The notes beneath the pieces are model-generated. The model made no database searches. It had not been told where the DNA came from and saw nothing but the letters and a program-made list of their open reading frames with translations. A stretch of 64,000 nt of DNA from an uncultured Prevotella sp. (GTDB lineage Bacteria > Bacteroidota > Bacteroidia > Bacteroidales > Bacteroidaceae): the NCBI GenBank assembly GCA_900319715.1, contig ONPM01000002.1, positions 1 through 64,000 of the forward strand, in the 5' to 3' direction. Positions within the stretch are counted from its first letter, which is position 1. Every line of letters starts with the position of its first letter. Both the position numbers and the translations under genes were made by a program. Below are positions 1 to 8,610 of this stretch, one piece after another.

Positions 1-295
1 GCAGGCCGCCATCGAGCGCCAGCAGCGTGACCTGCAGGAGTTGCAGGCCCGTCTGGAGAACGAACTGGCCAACGAGACCGCCAAGTTCAACGAGACCCTG
101 CGCGACTCTCTGCAGAACTTCCTCAAGGACTATAACAAGGACAAGCAGTACAGTCTGATCCTCACCAAGCAGGGCGACAACATCCTGCTGGCCGACAAGA
201 GGTTCGACATCACCAACGATGTGATCAACGGCCTGAACAAGCGCTACAAGCCCGCCGCCAAGAAGGCCGACGAGAAGAAAGAGGAGAAGAAGTAA
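1..295 (+). CDS. OmpH/Skp-family periplasmic chaperone, C-terminal part (5' end outside window)
   Basis: This is the 3' end of a gene that starts before the window; the open frame runs from base 2 to the TAA at 293-295. About 97 residues are visible. They form a charged, Gln/Glu/Arg-rich helix, then a segment with ILLADKRFDITNDVI, and a Lys/Glu-rich tail. That pattern is typical of the C-terminal half of Bacteroidetes OmpH/Skp proteins, trimeric periplasmic holdases that escort unfolded outer-membrane proteins to the BAM machinery. The coiled arm followed by the DITxxVI strand is the main support. Bacteroidales often carry tandem ompH copies after bamA, but the upstream context is not visible here. 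Confidence 0.8.
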   Translation, partial: QAAIERQQRDLQELQARLENELANETAKFNETLRDSLQNFLKDYNKDKQYSLILTKQGDNILLADKRFDITNDVINGLNKRYKPAAKKADEKKEEKK

Positions 296-330
296 TTCCG
301 GCGACCCGAAAGAATCAAAGCATCAAAATA

Positions 331-373
331 GAACCGCCAGTCCTGGATCATCAGGAACTGGCGGTTCTTCTTA
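331..373. terminator. Bidirectional intrinsic terminator
   Basis: An 11-bp perfect inverted repeat (331-341 with 357-367, core GAACCGCCAGT) is followed by a T-rich stretch. It sits between the convergent OmpH gene and the small barrel gene, so it probably serves both. Confidence 0.75.
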
Positions 374-396
374 TGTGTTGTTTTAAAGCCTCTCGT

Positions 397-885
397 TTAG
401 AACTTGTATCGTAGACCGGCACAAAGTGTACCCTTCTCACCAAAGCCGAGTTCGGCGAAGGCACGGATGGCCTCACCACCAGCCTCGATACCAATGCCGG
501 TACCCTGGAACATGAAAGAGGTAGAACTTTTGCTTTTTATATCTCTATCTCCGTGGTAACTTGTGGATACGTTATCGCTGATAAACATGATACCAGCAGA
601 TATGGCAGAATACATTCCAAAGTGTTTCTTACGGAGCCAGTTGAACTTTACAGAAGGCATCACTGAGATATAAGTTGACGTGAGTTCGTCGTCACCCCAG
701 TTACAACCAGCGATGGTACCAACAGCACCCAGGCCAATGATGGGTGTCACGTGATGATAGTATTCAACACCGATAGGGCCCCACTTTCCGCCACGACTGG
801 AACTTGAGAATGCGGAAACAAAGGCACCGCTGATAATTGATACAGAAGCCACCAACAGGGTGGCAATCATCATTAATTTCTTCAT
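397..885 (-). CDS. Small outer-membrane beta-barrel-like protein, unknown function
   Basis: A 162-residue protein starting MKKLMMIATLLVA, with an N-terminal hydrophobic export segment up to about residue 27. The rest has alternating aromatic/hydrophobic and polar residues with many Gly, and it ends in YKF. A terminal Phe preceded by Tyr is the usual BAM recognition end of outer-membrane barrels. At about 135 mature residues it could form an 8-strand barrel. It lies 28 bp downstream of the xylanase stop on the same strand, so the two may be co-transcribed. No specific family is recognised; function is open. Confidence 0.6.
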   Translation of the reverse strand: MKKLMMIATLLVASVSIISGAFVSAFSSSSRGGKWGPIGVEYYHHVTPIIGLGAVGTIAGCNWGDDELTSTYISVMPSVKFNWLRKKHFGMYSAISAGIMFISDNVSTSYHGDRDIKSKSSTSFMFQGTGIGIEAGGEAIRAFAELGFGEKGTLCAGLRYKF

Positions 886-913
886 AATTTAATTTTGTTT
901 ATAATTATCCTAA

Positions 914-2782
914 CTATTTGACAACTTTCCTGCCGTCTACGATGTAAAGTCCGGAAGGGAGACTGTCGAGCGAGCGTGCTTCCACACGCATACCGCTGAG
1001 AGTGTAGATGCCTTTAGAGGTATCTATACTTTTTTCGGCCTCAATCTTGTTGATGGCGGTGGGCTCTCCGCCATTCAGACCACGTACGAAGCCGGCATAG
1101 GCGTGCTTGCGGTAGTAGTTGAGATCCCAGATGCCTACGGGCTCTCCACCACGCCATCCGCTGTTCGACGGCGAGTCGGTGGTACACCACTGGCAGATGC
1201 CCCACTGTTGTTCAGGCGGTATGATGCGGAAATACTCCTTGATGATCCACTCGTAGAAATCGGCCATCTTCTTGTGCTCGGCTTCAGTCAGTTGATTGGT
1301 CTTGACAGAACTTCCCCATCTGTTGGTACCGCGTACATAACCCATGTCCATCTCCGACACGCGACAGAGTTTGCCGCTCTTGGCTATGACCTCAAACATC
1401 TGGGTGATGTGCTTCTGGATGCTCTTCTGAATATTGGCATCCTCATAGCAACTGATATGCATCTGGGTGCCGATACCGTCGATATGGGTCACACCGTCGT
1501 CCTCCCATTTCTTGATCCAGTTGACCAGGCTCTTCACCTTCTTGTTGTTGTCCCAGTCGGACTCCAGGTTATAGTCGTTGATGAAGAGTTTGATGTCTTC
1601 CGGGCCATACTTGCGGGCCAGGCGACAGGCCTGACGCACGTACTCCAGGTCGCCCATATAGTCCTGCCAGTAGAAAGCGTCGCCACCTACATCCCACGTG
1701 GCATTGGGATTGCCTTCGGGACTATACCCCTTGGAGTGCTGGAGGGTATAGTTGCCAGAGCCGTCATTACCGTCACCGCCAATGGCCTCGTTGACGAGGT
1801 CAAAGGCCTTGACCCTGCCGTCGCAAGCCTCCATCATGCCCTTGATCCACTTGTCCATGGCATAGACGAGGGTATCGTGCATCTCTTCCCTGGTCTGGGG
1901 GATGGTCTTGCCTACATAGCCCTCAAACTTGATGCTCTTGATATAGACGTCGCCCACGAAGTCGCCACACTGGAGCATGAAGAAACAGTTGTCCATCGTG
2001 GCCTTATAGTCGATTTCCACATCCTGCCATTCGGTCGTAAAGGGAATCTCGGCATAGGCTCCGCCACCCCAGTCGCCCAGTTTGGTGTGGAGATAGCCGG
2101 CCTCAGTGCCCCGTACGGTCATGGTCATCTTGTATGTCTTGTCTGTGGTGGTCATGATATCGGTCATGGCCAGGAACTGCACGTCCCATGAGTTGTCGTT
2201 CATCTTGGTGCAATGGATGTTAAGACCATCTGTCGCGTCGAAGTTGAGCGAAAAACCGTATTTGTCTTTGTCTGACGTCCACCCGACAGTCTTGTTGGTG
2301 CGGAAATCCTTGCTGGCAATCAGGGTCCATACTTCTTCGTTGTCAGTCGGGTCTGGCTTGTCGGCGAGGAGTTTCATCAGCCATCCCTTGGGCTGTTGCG
2401 AGTGCCAGGCGAGGGTGTGGCCATAGACATGGATTCCAGCCTCGGAAGCGGCTTCCACATACTTCTTCACGTTGGTGAAGTTCATATTGCCGTTGCCGTC
2501 TACGCAACTGGCCATCTTCATGGCATTGCCGGCGACGGTCTCCGTGAAGTTCTGGTTGATCATCTTCCGGTACGTGGCATTGCTCAGGTATTCGCTGACG
2601 GTGGTGCCGGCACCGAGTTTGAAGTTGGGATACTTTGTGTAGTCGATGTACTCTTTCAGGGCCTGATACTCATCCAAGTAGCGGTAGTCGTCGTTGTTAG
2701 GCTTGCCCTGTTCGAACTTTTCCTGTGCCATTGCCGAGGCCGAAAGGCCGGCAAAGAGCATGAATATGCAGAATTTTTTCAT
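914..2782 (-). CDS. Secreted endo-1,4-beta-xylanase, GH10 with inserted carbohydrate-binding module
   Basis: A 622-residue glycoside hydrolase family 10 enzyme that cleaves internal beta-1,4 bonds of xylan. Signal peptide residues 1-19 (cleavage near SAMA/Q). The catalytic barrel is split: the first part (about 50-140) has the GHTLAWHSQ motif, residues about 145-290 look like a CBM4/9-type jelly roll, and the barrel resumes at about 295. The acid/base is Glu332 in DLVNEAI and the nucleophile Glu477 in RVSEMDM. An inserted CBM is known in Prevotella Xyn10 enzymes. The C-terminus (YTLSGMRV, then GLYIVDGRKVVK) resembles the short sorting-like tails of secreted Bacteroidales proteins. An in-frame ATG at 2815 was rejected because it lies inside the promoter -7 box. 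No SusC/SusD genes adjoin it. Confidence 0.93.
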   Translation of the reverse strand: MKKFCIFMLFAGLSASAMAQEKFEQGKPNNDDYRYLDEYQALKEYIDYTKYPNFKLGAGTTVSEYLSNATYRKMINQNFTETVAGNAMKMASCVDGNGNMNFTNVKKYVEAASEAGIHVYGHTLAWHSQQPKGWLMKLLADKPDPTDNEEVWTLIASKDFRTNKTVGWTSDKDKYGFSLNFDATDGLNIHCTKMNDNSWDVQFLAMTDIMTTTDKTYKMTMTVRGTEAGYLHTKLGDWGGGAYAEIPFTTEWQDVEIDYKATMDNCFFMLQCGDFVGDVYIKSIKFEGYVGKTIPQTREEMHDTLVYAMDKWIKGMMEACDGRVKAFDLVNEAIGGDGNDGSGNYTLQHSKGYSPEGNPNATWDVGGDAFYWQDYMGDLEYVRQACRLARKYGPEDIKLFINDYNLESDWDNNKKVKSLVNWIKKWEDDGVTHIDGIGTQMHISCYEDANIQKSIQKHITQMFEVIAKSGKLCRVSEMDMGYVRGTNRWGSSVKTNQLTEAEHKKMADFYEWIIKEYFRIIPPEQQWGICQWCTTDSPSNSGWRGGEPVGIWDLNYYRKHAYAGFVRGLNGGEPTAINKIEAEKSIDTSKGIYTLSGMRVEARSLDSLPSGLYIVDGRKVVK

Positions 2783-2804
2783 GTGTGAATTTGTTAAAAC
2801 GCTG

Positions 2805-2836
2805 CAAAGGTACATAAAATCTTTCAGAACAGGAAA
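2805..2836 (-). promoter_or_regulatory. Promoter of the xylanase gene
   Basis: The -7 box TACCTTTG is at 2812-2805 on the minus strand, with TTTCC 24 nt upstream. The leader to the ATG at 2782 is about 20 nt. Confidence 0.6.
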
Positions 2837-2899
2837 TATTTCATGTAATTATTCCCACGGTTGGACTATAAAAGTCCCACTGTGGGAATAGTTGGTGTT

Positions 2900-3433
2900 T
2901 CAGTTTCCTGTCTGCTGTTTCATTCCTTCGATAAATTTCTGCAGGAGTTGCCTGGCGAGTTGGTTGTCGGGATTGAGTTTCAGGGCTTTCTCGTAGTTCT
3001 GCATCACGTCGAGGTAGTAACGCTGGCCGTTCTGGCTTGGATTCTGCACGATGCGCGCCATCAGGAGGAATCCCCTGAGGGTACAGACGTCAGACTGACT
3101 GGCATTCTTCATCTGCTCCAATGTCGTGATGGCCTGTTCCGCTTCGGCGAGAAGGTTCTCTGTCTGTGGGGCTTGCGGGTTCATCACGGAATAGTTGAGA
3201 CTCTGTAGCGCCATCTGATACTTCGGTTGGATGCTGTCGGGGAACATGGCGTCGATGCGCTTCAGTTCAGCCATGCAGTTGAGGAGAGCCTCAGGCGTGG
3301 GCTGTTGGAGTTTTGAGAGCGACTGTCCGATGAGCGCCTGCATGTCGGCCTGCTGGGCTTGGAGATTACATACTGATGCCGTCATGAAGAGGGCGATTAC
3401 TAACACACGATGTTTAGAAATTAGAAATGTCAT
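2900..3433 (-). CDS. Exported TPR-like protein coupled to TonB receptor
   Basis: A 177-residue protein read from MTFLISKHRV. An upstream ATG at 3544 would lie deep inside the receptor gene and adds no export signal, so it was rejected. The hydrophobic segment at residues 9-25 ends in LQAQ and looks like a signal peptide. The rest is helical, with a TPR-like final repeat (YEKALKLNPDNQLARQLL). The start overlaps the 3' end of the TonB receptor by 20 bp, implying coupled translation. It may be a periplasmic accessory of that receptor; the exact role is not visible. Confidence 0.7.
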   Translation of the reverse strand: MTFLISKHRVLVIALFMTASVCNLQAQQADMQALIGQSLSKLQQPTPEALLNCMAELKRIDAMFPDSIQPKYQMALQSLNYSVMNPQAPQTENLLAEAEQAITTLEQMKNASQSDVCTLRGFLLMARIVQNPSQNGQRYYLDVMQNYEKALKLNPDNQLARQLLQKFIEGMKQQTGN

Positions 3434-5465
3434 ACGCTTTATTATTTTTAAGTGAAACAAAAATGCCGATGTATAGGAAACGGTCGCGAGAAGGTACGAC
3501 AGGAGCGCCATTCGTATCGTAGCGGAAGACGTTGGTGCGACCAAATATATTGTTTAATGAAGAGTAGATAATCACCTTGGGATGAAGCAGATATGTGATG
3601 TTTATGTCTACGCTGTTGTAATGCGGGGTGGTGCCGGTAGGGAAATGTCGCCCGCTGGCGTATGACTCCGAAAGGCCGATGATGGCTTTGCCAATCGAGT
3701 ATTTGGCCGTCAGTCGGAGATTATGCCGGGAAATGTAGTCGGGCGTCTGAAGTTCAGTATTGTCGAGACAGAATCTTTTGGAATCGTTGAACGAGTAGGA
3801 GAGGGTCGTCGTGAGATGCCTGACGAGCGAATGGTCTTCCACAAAGATGTCCAGGCCCTTGCTCGTTCCGTAGCCATGAGGCTGATACATGCCGTTCTCT
3901 AACAGTGGGAGCCGGCGGTACTTTTTCCAGTAGGGCTCGATGCGCAGGAGCGTGGACTGAGACTTATACTGTATAGAGAGGATGGCATGATCGGCAGTGC
4001 TCTGACAAAGCGTCTTCTGGCTCATCGCCTGGTAGTCGTCTTCTGCAGTCTGGCTATATCGGCCTGCCACCAGTGAGAATTGCAGATGCTTGCCGGGAAT
4101 GTAAGTCAGTGTCGCTCTTGGCATCAGCAGACAGTCTGACTCCAAGAACTCAATCCTTGACGAAAGATTGAAGAACAGTCGTGGCACGATGCGCCATTGG
4201 GCATCGACGTGGCCCGCGAGGATGTTGTAGTTGAGCCGGTAGTGACTGGCCTCATATCTCAGCGTGCTGTTGCGGATGTAATCCTCAACGCCTGCCGAGA
4301 GTTTCAACACGTCGGAGCAGACCTTGCGCAATTCGGCTTTCAGGTGGATTTCATGGCGGAAGTTGTGGTAGTGGTCGCCAGCCATCTTGGCATCATCAAT
4401 GTCGCTGAAGACAGTCGAGTTGGCCATGCCTGTAAAGAGCGTATAACCATTGCCTATGGTTGCCTTATGGGTGACGTTGGCATAGACGTTATGCTCTTTG
4501 AGGGATAGCATGCGGTCTTCGATGCGCTGGCCTACTGATGTCAGGTCGTAGCCTACGTATGACTTCAGCACACTCGAGGCGTTGTATTCTTTCTTGTATT
4601 GTATCTCACCAGACAACTTACGATAAGGGCGGGTGAAATCGAAGCGTTCTGAGAACAGGCGGTTGTACAGTCCCATGCTGGTCAGTGCGACATTGAATGA
4701 CAGACTGCTGTTCTGGTATGCCTTGGTTCCGCCGACATTCCAGTCGACCAGCGAAGCACTGACTCCAAATTTGTCGCTCGTGGCAGCATCGGTGGTTTCC
4801 ATCGGGAGTACGGAAGAAAGCGCCTGACCGTATTCGCCACCATAGCCACCCAGGGAGAAGTTGATGCCCTTAAACAGGAATGGAGAGAAACGTCCACGTA
4901 CGGCCGTGTTCTCCGTGTTGGTGCTGTAAGGCATGAGGACGTGCATGCCGTTGACGAACGTCTGGCATTCGTTACTCTCACCGCCTCGTACATAGAGTTT
5001 CCCGCTCTCACCCACAGTCTGTGTGCCAGGAAGGGTTTGCAATGCTGCTACGATGTCACCACACGAGTTGCCTGCCATCACCACGTCGAGGGCGTCCATC
5101 GTCTTGAAGTTCTCGCTCTTGCCGAAACTGAAGGTACTGGCCGTCACCACGACCTCATTGATCGTCGTCGCCTGTTCTTTCATGTGAACCGTTAGGTGAT
5201 GGAGTCGGCCGGCATCGGCAGTCAGCATATAGTCCTCAAAGCCGATGAATGTCGCTTTGAGCGTCACCTCGCCAGTCATGGAGGTCGTGAACGAAAACCG
5301 TCCGAGCGAGTCGGTCAGGCAACCGTCAATCGTACCTATTATAAATACATTGGCACCAGCGAGAGTCTCGCGTCCGTCATAGACAATGCCAGAGACAGTG
5401 GTCTGTGCAGTCAGATTTCCGACAGCCATCAGTCCTAAAACGATATGTGCGATTCGATGTTTCAT
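3414..5465 (-). CDS. TonB-dependent outer-membrane receptor with carboxypeptidase-like N-terminal domain
   Basis: A 683-residue receptor. Signal peptide residues 1-20; a carboxypeptidase-regulatory-like beta-sandwich at about 22-105 (VSGIVYDGRETLAGANVFI); a plug domain at about 110-220 with LYVRGGESNECQTFVNGM; then a barrel. It imports an unknown ligand across the outer membrane using TonB energy. It is shorter than SusC proteins (about 1000 residues) and has no SusD partner, so a siderophore, metal complex or small organic ligand is more likely than a glycan. The start at 5465 was chosen because the upstream ATG (5483) overlaps the -7 box. The TPR-like gene follows with a 20-bp overlap. Confidence 0.88.
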   Translation of the reverse strand: MKHRIAHIVLGLMAVGNLTAQTTVSGIVYDGRETLAGANVFIIGTIDGCLTDSLGRFSFTTSMTGEVTLKATFIGFEDYMLTADAGRLHHLTVHMKEQATTINEVVVTASTFSFGKSENFKTMDALDVVMAGNSCGDIVAALQTLPGTQTVGESGKLYVRGGESNECQTFVNGMHVLMPYSTNTENTAVRGRFSPFLFKGINFSLGGYGGEYGQALSSVLPMETTDAATSDKFGVSASLVDWNVGGTKAYQNSSLSFNVALTSMGLYNRLFSERFDFTRPYRKLSGEIQYKKEYNASSVLKSYVGYDLTSVGQRIEDRMLSLKEHNVYANVTHKATIGNGYTLFTGMANSTVFSDIDDAKMAGDHYHNFRHEIHLKAELRKVCSDVLKLSAGVEDYIRNSTLRYEASHYRLNYNILAGHVDAQWRIVPRLFFNLSSRIEFLESDCLLMPRATLTYIPGKHLQFSLVAGRYSQTAEDDYQAMSQKTLCQSTADHAILSIQYKSQSTLLRIEPYWKKYRRLPLLENGMYQPHGYGTSKGLDIFVEDHSLVRHLTTTLSYSFNDSKRFCLDNTELQTPDYISRHNLRLTAKYSIGKAIIGLSESYASGRHFPTGTTPHYNSVDINITYLLHPKVIIYSSLNNIFGRTNVFRYDTNGAPVVPSRDRFLYIGIFVSLKNNKAYDISNF

Positions 5466-5469
5466 GCCG

Positions 5470-5501
5470 CAAAGATACGGCAAGAAACGGATACCTCCAA
5501 A
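5470..5501 (-). promoter_or_regulatory. Promoter of TonB receptor, almost no leader
   Basis: TATCTTTG at 5477-5470 with TTTGG exactly 24 nt upstream (minus strand). Only four bases separate the box from the ATG at 5465, so the transcript may start at or next to the start codon. Confidence 0.7.
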
Positions 5502-5577
5502 TATCGGTGACAGACGGCTAAAACCGCTGACGGAAAACTAAGGCAGATGCCGAATGACTATGATTCCGGACGAATGA

Positions 5578-6405
5578 CTATGCAATAAAAGACTTGAGGC
5601 GGGGGACGAAGGAACGGGATACCGGGACGCTGTTCGTGCCTGCGCCGAATGCCATCTGATAGCCATTGGAATTTCCCTTGGCAGAGGTGATATTATTCAC
5701 ATTGACCACAAACGAGCGATGGCACTGGAAGATGTTCTCGTAGTCCTTCAACTCCTCGATGACGGCCGTCAGTGTCGTGTGGATCTCCATGGTTGTCGGC
5801 TTACCGTCTCTCGTATAGCAGACAGATATATTGTTCTTCTGCGCCTCGATATAAAGCAGACTGTTGATGGGAATCGTGAGGTCGTTCCCTCTCACGTTAT
5901 GATCGTGAATCGTGATCGTGATGTCCTTCTGCTCCTCTGTCGTGTTGCTCAGCAGAGCCTCCATGCGGTCTCTCAGGCTCCGGTTGTACTCGATGCCGAT
6001 ACTGAGCGCAGTCATCAGGATGCCGATGATCACTGTCCAATACAAGAATTGGCTGAAGAACGGGATGGTGATAGGATAATGGGAGATGAACGAGAACAGG
6101 AGGAAATTGCAGAGGGCAATGAAGAGTATCAGTCCGAGCACGGTACACCCCTGGTGCCAGATACGCCAGGGCTTGACGTGCGAATGCAATGGCCTGCCGA
6201 TGGCCCATCCGAAGCAGGCATAGCATCCCGCTGTTATCAGTCCGAACAGTACTGCGGCCAGGCATTTGTTCCCCGGATACATGTTGAACCCAAACGGCTG
6301 GAGCAAGTAGAGCACCGCCCAGATGATGACACCATACAAGATGCTGTCTCTCAGCAAATGACTGCTCTGCTTAAACGGATATGTGCGAGTAAGGAATGAC
6401 ATCAT
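5578..6405 (-). CDS. Membrane-anchored LytTR-family transcriptional regulator
   Basis: A 275-residue protein with about four transmembrane helices (roughly 18-38, 48-70, 84-106, 118-142), a short linker, and a C-terminal LytTR DNA-binding domain (about 170-275) with LLYIEAQKNNISV and FQCHRSFVVNVNNI. LytTR domains bind DNA through beta-strands. In Bacteroidetes many are fused to membrane domains instead of a receiver. Its ATG overlaps the stop of the upstream AlkD-like gene by 4 bp (ATGA), so the two are coupled. The TonB receptor lies 112 bp downstream behind its own promoter and is a candidate target; that link is inference. A second in-frame Met at 6402 is possible. Confidence 0.88.
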   Translation of the reverse strand: MMSFLTRTYPFKQSSHLLRDSILYGVIIWAVLYLLQPFGFNMYPGNKCLAAVLFGLITAGCYACFGWAIGRPLHSHVKPWRIWHQGCTVLGLILFIALCNFLLFSFISHYPITIPFFSQFLYWTVIIGILMTALSIGIEYNRSLRDRMEALLSNTTEEQKDITITIHDHNVRGNDLTIPINSLLYIEAQKNNISVCYTRDGKPTTMEIHTTLTAVIEELKDYENIFQCHRSFVVNVNNITSAKGNSNGYQMAFGAGTNSVPVSRSFVPRLKSFIA

Positions 6406-7178
6406 TTAAGGCCTTTTGCGGGAATACTCATCCAGTACGTCCGCTCCTCGTCGTCCATCTTCTCGATGGCATAGCGAAGAGCAGTGCGTGGCATCTCAGA
6501 GGCATGCTGACGAAGGAAATCGCGCAAGAGATCCATCGACACCCGCTTGCCCATTTCCCGAAGCATCCAGCCGACGGCCTTATGCATCAGGTCGTGCGGA
6601 TGGTGGAGATGGATCTCGGCATAGCGCAGGCACCACGAGGCATCGCCCATCTGCGAGGTCTTCCACGAGCAGACGATGCTCATGCGTTGTTTCCACAGGC
6701 AGGTGCTGACAGCCAGTTCGTCGAGTACGTTTATCTTATAGTCCCTCTCGCCGAGAGCCGATGGGAGCATCAGCCAGTGGCCAAGTATCTTTGGTGCCGA
6801 CAGATCTACCAGGTCCCAGTTGTTGGCCTGCTCGGCATATTTCAGATAGAGCATCAGGATTTCGTCCCGTCTCCGGATAGCCTTCGCATCATTGACGAGC
6901 CGTTTCGTTGCCTGTCGCTCGAAATGCCAGACGAGTATCAGCAGTCCGCAGAGCCTCACTTCATGCCAAGGGCTCATCAGCAGTCCGGGTATCTCGCTCA
7001 GTGGTGTATCCTTCGCTACTGCTTTCACCACTTCTCTCGTCTGTGGCACCTTCATGCCCAGGAACTCATCACCATAGCCGTACTCCCCAGGTCGCGTCTT
7101 GAAAAATCTCATCAGCACCTGCCGTTGAGACTCGTCTTGAAGCGACTCCATGTATTGGATGATCTCTCTTGCAGTCAT
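6402..7178 (-). CDS. DNA alkylation repair protein (AlkD-like HEAT-repeat glycosylase)
   Basis: A 258-residue all-helical protein. Conserved features are FFKTRPGEYGYGDEFLG near residues 25-41, then VPQTREVVK, and NNWDLVDLSAP in the middle, all typical of the AlkD/AlkC-type family that removes bulky or positively charged alkylated bases using HEAT-like repeats. The length fits the family (about 230-260). It is the first gene of a pair with the LytTR regulator (4-bp overlap). A -7 like box TAAATTTG lies at 7214-7207 without a good -33 partner. Confidence 0.88.
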   Translation of the reverse strand: MTAREIIQYMESLQDESQRQVLMRFFKTRPGEYGYGDEFLGMKVPQTREVVKAVAKDTPLSEIPGLLMSPWHEVRLCGLLILVWHFERQATKRLVNDAKAIRRRDEILMLYLKYAEQANNWDLVDLSAPKILGHWLMLPSALGERDYKINVLDELAVSTCLWKQRMSIVCSWKTSQMGDASWCLRYAEIHLHHPHDLMHKAVGWMLREMGKRVSMDLLRDFLRQHASEMPRTALRYAIEKMDDEERTYWMSIPAKGLK

Positions 7179-7252
7179 CTTGCCTTTTGTATAGTTTATT
7201 CGACTGCAAATTTACGAAAATCCACCGGAATAGCCATCTTTTTACCTAATAA

Positions 7253-7284
7253 TTTGGTTATTTCAACAGGAATCCATATTTTTG
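7253..7284 (+). promoter_or_regulatory. Promoter of WG-repeat lipoprotein gene
   Basis: TTTGG at 7253 and TATTTTTG at 7277-7284, 24 nt start to start. Confidence 0.65.
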
Positions 7285-7302
7285 CAGAACAAAATTGACT
7301 AG

Positions 7303-8499
7303 ATGATGAGAAATTCTGTAAAAAAACTATTTCTGGCTGCCTGTGCAGTTATGGTCTTGGGATCATGTACGGTTGAAGGAAGCATAACCATCAATCACGA
7401 TGACTATGCTTATGCGCAGTATATTGGATTCCAGAGTACAAGCACCGGTCTGTGGGGACTGATGAACCTTGACGGTGATGTGCTCGTCAAGCCCATGTTC
7501 AAGAACAAACCGCTTGACGTGACGCAAGACCGCTTTTTTGTACAAAACGCCGACAGTCTCTGGGAACTCTACAGTGCCGAGCCTGAGCCCAAGCGCATCG
7601 GTAGCGACCAATACGCCAGCGTGGGGGCTTTCCGCCATGGGCTCTGTCCGGTTTCGAAGCCTCATGAGGGTCTGATGTACATCAACGTGAACGGCGAAAA
7701 GGCTTTCGATATGGCTGTCTTGAACAACAAAGAGGTCGTTGCGGCCTACAACTTCTCCGATGGACTCGCCGGAGTGCAGACGGCTAACGGATGCCAGGGC
7801 GTGATTGACAAACAGGGGGCTATCGTCATTGAACCCATCTATGATGAAATCAGTGACTATCGCTATGGCAAGGCATTCGCCTTTAAGTTTCTGAAGCCTG
7901 GACAGGATGCTGACGAGCAGGAATGGGCTGTTATCGACAAGGAAGGTCGTGAACTGTTCTCATCGACGACAGGACAGATGTTGCCGGTATTCGAAAGATT
8001 TGAAGCCAACGGACTGACCATCGTCAAGACGAATGGAGACAAGGACAAGACCTATGCACTCATCAACGAGAGGGGCGAGATTGTGTGCAACCTGACTATG
8101 GACAGCGTGGAAGAGATGAGGGGCGACTTCATCGTCTTCACCATGGGCGACCAATATGGCTTGATGAATGTCGATGGTGACATACTCATCAGTCCGTCCT
8201 ACGATTGGCTGGCATCAAACGGAGAAATCATCATGGCCAATAACAACCATACAGGCCAATATCAACTCTTCGACCAGAATGGCCAGGAGATAACGTCGCT
8301 GGACGGGACAGAGGTGTCGGTCTTCGGCAGTCATATCATCGGACATGAAAGATGCTTCAAACTGGCGCAAGACCATGCAGACGCGCTCTACGACGAAAAT
8401 GGTCAGCCAATATCTACTGATGCCGATACCGAAGGCTTCACGCAAATGACAGGCCTGCTCTACCACTATGCCGTCTCGGACAAGGATACCGGGAACTGA
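7303..8499 (+). CDS. WG-repeat lipoprotein
   Basis: A 398-residue exported lipoprotein. The signal sequence ends in the lipobox VLGSC at residue about 23. The rest is built from repeats of the WG type (GLWGLMNLDGDVLVKPMF; QYGLMNVDGDILISPSYD; GVIDKQGAIVIEPIYDEI), each about 40-50 residues and likely forming beta-hairpin modules. The molecular role of WG-repeat proteins is generally unknown; they are usually surface or periplasmic. It is transcribed alone, divergent from the AlkD-LytTR pair and convergent with the oxidoreductase. MM at the start makes 7306 an alternative start. Confidence 0.85.
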   Translation: MMRNSVKKLFLAACAVMVLGSCTVEGSITINHDDYAYAQYIGFQSTSTGLWGLMNLDGDVLVKPMFKNKPLDVTQDRFFVQNADSLWELYSAEPEPKRIGSDQYASVGAFRHGLCPVSKPHEGLMYINVNGEKAFDMAVLNNKEVVAAYNFSDGLAGVQTANGCQGVIDKQGAIVIEPIYDEISDYRYGKAFAFKFLKPGQDADEQEWAVIDKEGRELFSSTTGQMLPVFERFEANGLTIVKTNGDKDKTYALINERGEIVCNLTMDSVEEMRGDFIVFTMGDQYGLMNVDGDILISPSYDWLASNGEIIMANNNHTGQYQLFDQNGQEITSLDGTEVSVFGSHIIGHERCFKLAQDHADALYDENGQPISTDADTEGFTQMTGLLYHYAVSDKDTGN

Positions 8500-8558
8500 T
8501 CTGATGCGCTCTGGGCAATGGTGGTATATAATTACCACATCAAAATCCGTTCATAGAC

Positions 8559-8600
8559 AAAAAAAGAGGTGAAACCACAAAGGTTTCACCTCTTTTAATA
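8559..8600. terminator. Bidirectional terminator
   Basis: A 14-bp inverted repeat (8563-8576 with 8582-8596, core AGGTGAAACC) flanked by A's on the left and T's on the right, between convergent genes. Confidence 0.85.
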
Positions 8601-8610
8601 TGATAGGGTG

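Noticed and set aside
1103..2191. 362-codon plus-strand ORF
   Set aside because: Antisense shadow of the xylanase, whose motifs and signal peptide are clear on the other strand.
914..2782. Polysaccharide utilisation locus around the xylanase
   Set aside because: The neighbouring TonB receptor is too short for SusC, no SusD or further hydrolases are present, and the receptor has its own promoter.
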